A stretch of 12,167 nucleotides of DNA from Gammaproteobacteria bacterium. GTDB taxonomy: Bacteria > Pseudomonadota > Gammaproteobacteria > GRL18. The stretch spans positions 1 through 12,167 of the forward strand of contig JAGLFC010000039.1 in NCBI GenBank assembly GCA_023144715.1. The letters run 5' to 3'. Each line of letters starts with the position of its first letter. Within the stretch, counting starts at the first letter, position 1. The notes beneath the pieces were generated by a model. It was not told the DNA's origin and searched no databases. It was given only the letters and a program-made list of their open reading frames with translations. Positions 6,655-12,167 of the stretch are shown one piece after another. The translations under genes and the position numbers were made by a program.

Positions 6655-9285
6655 ATGAGAATGGATAAATTAACCAGTAAATTTCAACAAGCAATTGCAG
6701 ATGCACAAAGTTTAGCCGTGGGGCGTGATCATCAAATTATTGAATCCATTCATGTCATGGTGGCATTATTGGATCAAGAAGGTGGAACGGTCAGACATTT
6801 ACTCACTCAGTCTAATGTCAATATTCATTTATTACGTTCGCGTTTATCTCAAGCAATGGATCAAATGGCAAGTATTGAAGGGTTTTCAGGTGAGGTACAA
6901 ATTTCTCCTGAATTAACGCGCTTATTTAACATGACGGATAAGCTCTCTCAACAGCGTCAGGATCAATTTATTTCCAGTGAACTTTTTATTCTAGCAGCGA
7001 GTAATGATAAGGGTCAGTTAGGTCAGATTTTGGTTGAGTTAGGGGCGAATAAAACCGTCATTGAGCAAGCTATTGATAAAATGCGAGGAGGTCAAAGCGT
7101 AAATGATGCCAATGCTGAAGAACAACGTCAGGCATTAGAAAAATATACCATTGATCTGACTGAACGTGCCGAACAAGGTAAACTTGATCCTGTGATTGGA
7201 CGTGATGATGAAATTCGTCGTACTATTCAGGTTTTACAACGTCGTACAAAAAATAATCCTGTCTTAATTGGTGAACCGGGGGTTGGTAAAACGGCGATTA
7301 TTGAAGGCTTGGCACAACGAATTATTAATGGTGAAGTCCCTGAGGGTTTAAGACATAAACGGATACTTTCTTTAGATATGGGATCACTCATTGCAGGGGC
7401 TAAATTCCGCGGTGAATTTGAAGAACGTCTTAAAGCCGTATTAAAAGACCTGTCCGCTCAAGAAGGCAGTATTATTCTCTTTATTGATGAATTGCATACA
7501 ATGGTAGGTGCAGGTAAAGCAGAAGGCTCTATGGATGCAGGTAATATGCTTAAACCTGCTCTGGCACGAGGTGATTTACACTGTGTGGGTGCAACCACTT
7601 TAGATGAATATAGAGAATATCTGGAAAAAGATGCCGCTCTTGAACGCCGTTTTCAAAAAGTTTTGGTAGAAGAACCGACTCTCGAAGACACCATTGCTAT
7701 TTTGCGTGGTTTAAAAGAAAAATATGAATTACATCATGGTATTGATATTACTGATCCAGCCATTGTAGCGGCAGCCAATTTATCACAACGCTATATTACG
7801 GAGCGTAAATTACCTGATAAAGCCATTGATTTGATTGATGAAGCAGGCAGTCGAATTCGTATGGAAATTGATTCTAAGCCAGAAAAAATGGACAAATTAG
7901 AACGCCGTATTATTCAATTTAAAATTGAACGTGAAGCCCTGAATAAAGAATCGGATGCCGCTTCAAAAAAACGCTTGAAGATCATTGAAGAAGAAATTGT
8001 GATTTTGGAAAAGGATTATTCAGAATTAGAAGAAATTTGGAAATCAGAAAAAGCAGCCGTGCAAGGTACTCAACATATTAAGGAGGCACTGGATCAGGCT
8101 CGTACTGATTTAGAAATGGCTCAACGAGCAGGTGATTTAGGACGCATGTCTGAATTGCAATACGGTAAAATTCCTGAACTGGAAAAACAGCTTGAAACGG
8201 CTTCTCAATTAGAACAAGTCGAGCAAACAGAATCGCCTAAATTATTAAGAAATTCGGTCACTGAAGAAGAAATTGCTGAAGTCGTGGCAAAATGGACAGG
8301 CATTCCTGTGTCTAAAATGTTAGAAGGTGAAAATGATAAGCTGTTACGTCTAGAAGATCAGCTACATGAGCGAGTGGTGGGACAAGATGAAGCGGTCACA
8401 GTCGTGGCAAATGCCATACGACGTTCTCGTGCGGGTTTATCTGATCCTAAGCGACCCAATGGCTCATTTTTATTTTTAGGTCCTACAGGCGTGGGTAAAA
8501 CAGAATTGACCAAAGCACTGGCAGGTTTTCTCTTTGATACCGAAGAGTCTATGGTACGCTTAGATATGTCAGAATTTATGGAAAAACACGCAGTAGCTCG
8601 TTTAATTGGTGCACCTCCCGGTTATGTGGGTTATGAAGAAGGCGGTTATTTAACAGAAGCCGTCAGACGTAAGCCTTATTCTGTCATTTTATTAGATGAA
8701 GTTGAGAAAGCACATCCTGATATATTTAATATATTATTACAGGTATTGGATGATGGTCGTTTAACCGATGGTCAAGGACGTACCGTTGATTTTAGAAATA
8801 CGGTGATTATTATGACTTCAAATTTAGGGTCACAAAAGATTCAGGAATTGAGTCAAAATAATGCTTCTCAATCAGTGGTTGATACAGAAGAGTCTTATCA
8901 GGTGATGAAATCTGAAGTAATGGAAGTGGTATCACAACATTTTCGTCCTGAATTTATTAATCGTATTGATGATGTGGTTGTGTTTCATCCATTGGGTAAA
9001 GAAGCCATTGCAAAAATTGCAAAAATTCAGATGCACGATTTACAGATACGTTTGCATGAACGTGATTTGGATTTAAAGGTATCTGATGAAGCAATGGCAT
9101 ACATCAGTGGTACAGGTTTTGATCCTGTCTACGGTGCTCGCCCATTAAAACGAGCCATACAACAATTATTAGAGAATCCTTTAGCACAAGAAATTTTGGC
9201 AGGAAAATTTGTATCGGGTGATACCATTTCTGTGACTCTTTTAAACGATGATCCTCAAGAACGCATGAGTTTTTCTAAGGGATAA
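6655..9285 (+). CDS. clpB: ATP-dependent chaperone ClpB (Hsp100 disaggregase)
   Basis: ClpB is a cytoplasmic hexameric AAA+ machine that, with DnaK/DnaJ/GrpE, pulls polypeptides out of aggregates. The 876-residue protein keeps the full order: N domain (1-145), NBD1 with Walker A GEPGVGKT (Lys212) and Walker B FIDEL (Glu279), coiled-coil middle domain (about 405-525, including ARMSELQYGKIPELEK-type sequence), and NBD2 with Walker A GPTGVGKT (Lys615) and Walker B LLDEVEKAH (Glu682). The pore loop GYVGYEEGGY and sensor FRPEFINRID are also present. The start ATG at 6655 gives MRMDKLTSKF, matching the E. coli MRLDRLTNKF start, and AGAGG (6641-6645) lies nine bases upstream. Compared with E. coli (857 residues) there are small insertions, the clearest being about ten extra polar residues between NLGS (723-726) and FRPEF. 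It is monocistronic by layout: a convergent gene ends only 13 bp downstream. Confidence 0.99.
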   Translation: MRMDKLTSKFQQAIADAQSLAVGRDHQIIESIHVMVALLDQEGGTVRHLLTQSNVNIHLLRSRLSQAMDQMASIEGFSGEVQISPELTRLFNMTDKLSQQRQDQFISSELFILAASNDKGQLGQILVELGANKTVIEQAIDKMRGGQSVNDANAEEQRQALEKYTIDLTERAEQGKLDPVIGRDDEIRRTIQVLQRRTKNNPVLIGEPGVGKTAIIEGLAQRIINGEVPEGLRHKRILSLDMGSLIAGAKFRGEFEERLKAVLKDLSAQEGSIILFIDELHTMVGAGKAEGSMDAGNMLKPALARGDLHCVGATTLDEYREYLEKDAALERRFQKVLVEEPTLEDTIAILRGLKEKYELHHGIDITDPAIVAAANLSQRYITERKLPDKAIDLIDEAGSRIRMEIDSKPEKMDKLERRIIQFKIEREALNKESDAASKKRLKIIEEEIVILEKDYSELEEIWKSEKAAVQGTQHIKEALDQARTDLEMAQRAGDLGRMSELQYGKIPELEKQLETASQLEQVEQTESPKLLRNSVTEEEIAEVVAKWTGIPVSKMLEGENDKLLRLEDQLHERVVGQDEAVTVVANAIRRSRAGLSDPKRPNGSFLFLGPTGVGKTELTKALAGFLFDTEESMVRLDMSEFMEKHAVARLIGAPPGYVGYEEGGYLTEAVRRKPYSVILLDEVEKAHPDIFNILLQVLDDGRLTDGQGRTVDFRNTVIIMTSNLGSQKIQELSQNNASQSVVDTEESYQVMKSEVMEVVSQHFRPEFINRIDDVVVFHPLGKEAIAKIAKIQMHDLQIRLHERDLDLKVSDEAMAYISGTGFDPVYGARPLKRAIQQLLENPLAQEILAGKFVSGDTISVTLLNDDPQERMSFSKG

Positions 9286-9298
9286 GGTCAGTCGCTAT

Positions 9299-9658
9299 TT
9301 ATAAGCCTTGTCGATAAGGACGTTTACAACTTCTAGTGGTGTCAAATTCAATTATTTTTGTCACCACAAAGACCTCTAAAGGATCAACGCCTTCCATTTG
9401 TTCTTCTTCTTGATAAAAACCTTCGGCACGGATATAAACATCATCTTTAGGTTTTAAATTGAGATCTTTATAAGACGCAATTAATTCATCATAAATACCC
9501 TCTTCGGTGACATAATGTTTTTCTTGTGTTTTGCAATCAAAAAATTCAGCAATACCAGAAAAATAACGAAAATTACCATTATAACGTTGGCTAGGTGGCT
9601 GAGAAGATGAACAACTGATCAGCAATACTGTCGTAAAAAATAATAAGTATAATTTCAT
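9299..9658 (-). CDS. Small lipoprotein resembling the NlpE C-terminal domain
   Basis: The chosen start, ATG 9658, gives 119 residues with a compact lipoprotein signal (MKLYLLFFTTVLLISC) and lipidation at Cys16. The frame is open further upstream, but that part overlaps the TPR gene. ATG 9694, which overlaps the TPR stop by eight bases, would add 12 residues in front of the signal. No good Shine-Dalgarno sequence supports either. The mature part has FSGIAEFFDCKTQEKHYV, YDELIASY and a C-terminal VFVVTKIIEF stretch ending in RSC. This order (G-x-A-x-F-x-DC-x-T, a tyrosine-containing helix, a MEG, a VV-x-K strand and a final Cys) resembles the small beta-barrel domain of NlpE-like envelope lipoproteins. 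That assignment is by pattern memory, not alignment. Cys42 and Cys111 could form a disulfide. It follows the TPR gene and is probably co-transcribed with it. Confidence 0.7.
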   Translation of the reverse strand: MKLYLLFFTTVLLISCSSSQPPSQRYNGNFRYFSGIAEFFDCKTQEKHYVTEEGIYDELIASYKDLNLKPKDDVYIRAEGFYQEEEQMEGVDPLEVFVVTKIIEFDTTRSCKRPYRQGL

Positions 9659-9686
9659 AGGATTTATTAAATAGCTGGAATTGGTA

Positions 9687-10235
9687 TTATTCATGTACTT
9701 TATTATGTGTAGAATCAGTCGGCATTCCTGATGGAATAGTATTAGAACTGGCGGATGTTTGGGCAATAATGGCTTCTTTTTTGGTAATATATTCTTGTAT
9801 TTTTTTGGCATGTTCCATATTGGGATCAAGTTCAACCGCCTGCTCCGCCATAGTTTTTGCCATCGAATATTTGGATTGGTGTAAGTAAGCAATACTTAAA
9901 CCTGCAAATAATTTAGCGTTATTGGGATCCACAATGATGGCATTTTGATACGCATCAATTGCTTTTTTTGTTTTATTATTACTCAGGTATAAATTAGCCA
10001 AATTAGCATAAGCAGCTTTAGCATCTGGATTTTGTGTAATTTTTGTTAATAAAAAAGCTTCTTGTTTGGCAATATTGCTCTGACTTTCAGTCCATAAAGG
10101 GGCTTCTTTAGTAGAATTTTCGTGTATTGAATCAGGGTATGAATAAGCATTATTAGGTTCAGCCAATACTACTGAACTTAATAATGTAGATAACACCAAA
10201 CTCTTTATTCCTATATTGGTCATAAATTTATTCAT
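9687..10235 (-). CDS. Periplasmic tetratricopeptide-repeat protein
   Basis: The 182-residue protein has a Sec signal peptide (residues 1-25, cleaved after VLA). A low-complexity linker follows, then two clear TPR units at about 72-105 and 106-139 with the diagnostic A-x-L-x-x-x-Y-L, A-x-x-x-Y-x-x-A and D-P-N positions. A Lys-rich helix (140-158) may be a third, partial unit, and the tail is Ser/Thr/Pro-rich. TPR domains bind other proteins; no enzymatic role is expected. It lies directly downstream of the octaheme cytochrome gene on the same strand, though a terminator separates them, and upstream of the NlpE-like lipoprotein. A role in cytochrome maturation or stability (as with NrfG/CcmI-type TPRs) is only inference from this position. 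ATG 10235 is preceded by a weak GAGAAA; an in-frame ATG four codons later is possible. Confidence 0.82.
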   Translation of the reverse strand: MNKFMTNIGIKSLVLSTLLSSVVLAEPNNAYSYPDSIHENSTKEAPLWTESQSNIAKQEAFLLTKITQNPDAKAAYANLANLYLSNNKTKKAIDAYQNAIIVDPNNAKLFAGLSIAYLHQSKYSMAKTMAEQAVELDPNMEHAKKIQEYITKKEAIIAQTSASSNTIPSGMPTDSTHNKVHE

Positions 10236-10260
10236 TTAAGTTTCTCAGTATTATTAATAG

Positions 10261-10315
10261 GCTATAAAAAAATTAAAAAAAACCTCTCTATCCAATAATG
10301 GAAGAGAGGCTTTTT
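10261..10315 (-). terminator. Intrinsic terminator after the octaheme cytochrome gene
   Basis: CCTCTCT (10283-10289) pairs with AGAGAGG (10303-10309), and TCC (10291-10293) with GGA (10300-10302), leaving one bulged A and a six-base loop. On the - strand the stem is followed by a run of eight T and then AATTTTTTT, so it should stop transcription of the cytochrome gene 27 bases after its stop codon. On the + strand it is followed by CTTTTT, so weak activity in that direction is possible. The downstream TPR and lipoprotein genes would then depend on read-through or their own promoter. Confidence 0.85.
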
Positions 10316-10335
10316 AGGGTTAGCGATAAGATATA

Positions 10336-11781
10336 TTATTTACTATACATCTTTTTCGCATCTTCTACTGCACTTTTTCTAATTTTCTTTTGCTTATCGG
10401 TCATTTTGTTCAGATACCATTTATGGTTTTCACTGTTCAAAACTTTATCAATTTCAGCATAAAGAGCAATGGCTTGGTCAGGATTCTTGGCTTCAGCATC
10501 CTTAGCAATTTTTTTAAGCTCAGGGATAAACTTATTATAGAAATGTTTAGCCACTTCATAAGTACCGTGCCAATGCGTAATATCAGGTGCCATCATAGAT
10601 GCACCCATTCTCATACGACGACCTTCATGATGCCAAAGTTCAAAAAATATCCAATCAATTTTATTGCTGAATTTAGCAGGTTTTAATAAAGGTTTAGCCA
10701 CCTTCATTAATGCAATAGAAGGTTTTGCAAATTTTTCAGTATATAAGTCAATAATGCCATCATATTGTATATAGAAGCTATCAACATAATCCTCGGTATG
10801 ACAAGTAGAACAGACATCCTTCATACTATCACGACGTGCTTCCCAACCAATATTAGCACTGGGTGAACCCATTTTTTTATCTGTTATTTCGGGACGTACA
10901 GAAAGAGGCGGTCTATTATTCCACGAAATACGCAAGCCAACATTATGATTCACTTCTTGATTTCTTGTTGCACCCATGTGACAGGTTGAACAAGTAGGTC
11001 CTGTAAAGTAATCTTCACCAGGTACCCATTTAGGATTATCCATATTCATTTTATGTTTGTTGGCAGCATACTGAATACCATGCTTTGACTCTTCATAAAT
11101 TTCACGTTGTGGATGATCAGGACCCATGTGACATTTACCACAAGTGAGTGGTTCACGAGCTTGTGCAACAGAGAATTCATGACGAGAGTGACAGGCACTA
11201 CAAGCACCTTTAGAACCATCTGGATTGATACGACCAATACCAGTATTAGGCCATGTCGCAGGATCTAAAGCACCATCTTCATTGACTTTAACTTCAGAAC
11301 CATGACACTGCCAACATCCTGTTACAGCAATTGCTGAATTACCTTCAGGAAAGCCTTCCGTCACCATAGCACTATTGCCTTCCACCACTTCTGCTAACAA
11401 ATTATCTAACGAAGCCATAATACGACCTGCTTTAGCATGATGAGATTCATCAGTTTGTCTTACTTCTTTTTCGTGACAGTTTGAGCAGTCTTTTGGTGAA
11501 ACGATAATAGAAATGAGTGTTTCTTCATTCTTTTTACCGTGCATATAGCCATCTTTATCGCCTTGATCGGCTGCATGACATTCATAACAACCAACTTTTG
11601 CACGGTAATGCTTGCTTGCACCCCATTGTTGAACAATACCCGGATTATTTTTTTTATGACATTTAATACATTGCTTTGATTCTTCAGAAAATTCTTGAGG
11701 TGCTTCTTTGACCGATGCACTGGCTGTATTTAATAGCATTGTAAAACACACTGTTATGAAAAATAGATACCATTTTTTCAT
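10336..11781 (-). CDS. Octaheme c-type cytochrome of the hydroxylamine oxidoreductase (HAO) family
   Basis: The 481-residue exported protein has a Sec signal peptide (residues 1-22, TASA/S) and exactly eight CXXCH haem-binding motifs: C38, C65, C99, C156, C194, C214, C264 and C324 (first Cys of each). The fourth, in TGCWQCHGS, corresponds to the catalytic haem of HAO. After haem 8 comes the family's helical C-terminal part with WHHEGRRMRMGASMMAPD and THWHG. HAO proteins oxidise hydroxylamine (or hydrazine) in the periplasm. Relatives without the tyrosine that crosslinks to haem 4 are thought to run as nitrite or hydroxylamine reductases. An octaheme cytochrome of this family is abundant in orange Beggiatoaceae. 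Here the residue between PD and THWHG is Ile401. The oxidative or reductive direction cannot be settled without an alignment. ATG 11781 has a strong AAGGGG (11788-11793) six bases upstream. No haoB or cycA/B-type electron-carrier gene is in view. Confidence 0.93.
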   Translation of the reverse strand: MKKWYLFFITVCFTMLLNTASASVKEAPQEFSEESKQCIKCHKKNNPGIVQQWGASKHYRAKVGCYECHAADQGDKDGYMHGKKNEETLISIIVSPKDCSNCHEKEVRQTDESHHAKAGRIMASLDNLLAEVVEGNSAMVTEGFPEGNSAIAVTGCWQCHGSEVKVNEDGALDPATWPNTGIGRINPDGSKGACSACHSRHEFSVAQAREPLTCGKCHMGPDHPQREIYEESKHGIQYAANKHKMNMDNPKWVPGEDYFTGPTCSTCHMGATRNQEVNHNVGLRISWNNRPPLSVRPEITDKKMGSPSANIGWEARRDSMKDVCSTCHTEDYVDSFYIQYDGIIDLYTEKFAKPSIALMKVAKPLLKPAKFSNKIDWIFFELWHHEGRRMRMGASMMAPDITHWHGTYEVAKHFYNKFIPELKKIAKDAEAKNPDQAIALYAEIDKVLNSENHKWYLNKMTDKQKKIRKSAVEDAKKMYSK

Positions 11782-11787
11782 ATATTA

Positions 11788-11793
11788 CCCCTT
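11788..11793 (-). promoter_or_regulatory. Strong ribosome-binding site of the octaheme cytochrome gene
   Basis: On the - strand AAGGGG lies six bases before the ATG at 11781. It is the best Shine-Dalgarno sequence in the window, consistent with a highly translated protein. Confidence 0.7.
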
Positions 11794-11910
11794 TTTTATC
11801 AATAATTTTTATATCCGACACTGAACACACAAACACTGTTGAAAATAACAACAATTAACTAAGAGGTCATCAAATAAACAATATTTATCATTTATAAAAA
11901 TAATAGTTTT

Positions 11911-11940
11911 TTGACACTATACAGTCTATTCTATTATGAT
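11911..11940 (+). promoter_or_regulatory. Sigma-70 promoter, rightward (distal)
   Basis: TTGACA (11911-11916) is a perfect -35, followed after 18 bases by TATGAT (11935-11940), a five-of-six -10. Transcription would start near 11947 and run at least 220 bases without a visible gene, giving a long leader or a small RNA. Confidence 0.6.
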
Positions 11941-12122
11941 CGATGTTTAACACAGATTATTGATAGATGACTACCAAATTATAGAATTTGTGGTTCTGAA
12001 TGTTGATTATTATAGTGTTATTATGAATAAATCTTCATTTAGTACTATTAAATGATTATACGTTTTAATTAATACTTTAATATAGGTAAAAACCCTAGTT
12101 TTATTAAGCTTTAAAATTTGTT

Positions 12123-12151
12123 TTGAGTATCTGAACTTACGTACCTATAAT
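12123..12151 (+). promoter_or_regulatory. Sigma-70 promoter, rightward (proximal)
   Basis: TTGAGT (12123-12128, four of six) and a perfect TATAAT (12146-12151) are separated by the optimal 17 bases. The start would be near 12158. It most likely serves a gene just beyond the window, divergent from the cytochrome gene. Confidence 0.55.
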
Positions 12152-12167
12152 CACTATAAAAATAGAT

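Larger units (their letters stand above)
11782..12167. other. Gene-free AT-rich region at the right end
   Basis: No open frame longer than about 12 codons from an ATG was seen on the + strand. The left part is the 5' region of the cytochrome gene; no convincing sigma-70 promoter for it was found, although a TATAAA (- strand, near 11808) could be a -10 element. TGTTG...CAACA forms a short inverted repeat near 11847-11863. A small hairpin, CAAATT-ATAG-AATTTG, lies at 11975-11990. The right part carries two + strand promoters pointing to a gene beyond the window. Confidence 0.6.

Noticed and set aside
6725..6916. Forward open frame inside the clpB N domain
   Set aside because: It is an out-of-frame shadow of an intact, highly conserved clpB; nothing suggests a frameshift.
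9286..9298. Terminator in the 13-bp gap between clpB and the convergent lipoprotein gene
   Set aside because: Short AAGG/CCTT pairings exist around 9284-9320, but no stable stem with a T-run was found.
9659..9892. Long N-terminal extension of the NlpE-like lipoprotein (start at 9892)
   Set aside because: It would run out of frame through the TPR repeats of the neighbouring gene and bury the lipoprotein signal 80 residues inside; ATG 9658 or 9694 is more sensible.
10390..11720. Open frames in other frames within the octaheme cytochrome gene (10390-10686 +, 11046-11237 -, 11460-11720 -)
   Set aside because: The eight-haem reading frame is unmistakable across the whole region, so these are shadows.

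Overview
The window is AT-rich (roughly one third G+C by eye) and reads as a gammaproteobacterial chromosome. ClpB is very close to the enterobacterial protein, Pta is the long multidomain form, and there are several Sec-exported periplasmic proteins and lipoproteins. An octaheme hydroxylamine-oxidoreductase-like cytochrome in such an AT-rich background suggests a sulfur-oxidising Thiotrichales/Beggiatoaceae-type bacterium or, less likely, a methanotroph. The lineage is an inference, not something the sequence proves.

Layout. (1) Positions 1-261, + strand: the 3' end of a gene for a protein ending in a PilJ/NarX-type sensory domain, followed by a hairpin. (2) 396-3652, + strand: pta-ackA, overlapping by four bases (ATGA), the acetyl-CoA/acetyl-phosphate/acetate pathway. 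(3) 3700-6415, - strand: a membrane-anchored glutaredoxin-like protein, a small lipoprotein and a large DUF4105 (Lnb-type) periplasmic protein, probably read in that order; a strong hairpin lies in the 5' end of the DUF4105 gene. (4) 6416-6654: a divergent intergenic region with a near-consensus heat-shock (sigma-32) promoter and two perfect DnaA boxes, one of them inside the promoter spacer. (5) 6655-9285, + strand: clpB, the disaggregase. (6) 9299-11781, - strand: an octaheme cytochrome c of the HAO family, then (after a good intrinsic terminator) a periplasmic TPR protein and a small NlpE-like lipoprotein. (7) 11782-12167: no gene visible, but two good + strand sigma-70 promoters point out of the window.

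How the genes relate. Pta and AckA form one metabolic unit giving ATP from acetyl-CoA, or activating acetate in reverse. ClpB is a stand-alone stress gene. The HAO-like cytochrome would act in the periplasm on a small nitrogen compound (hydroxylamine oxidation or nitrite/hydroxylamine reduction); the TPR protein and lipoprotein encoded downstream are candidates for its assembly or envelope support. The three-gene - strand block at 3700-6415 has an envelope theme, but its substrate is unknown. No mobile element, CRISPR array, tRNA or rRNA was seen.
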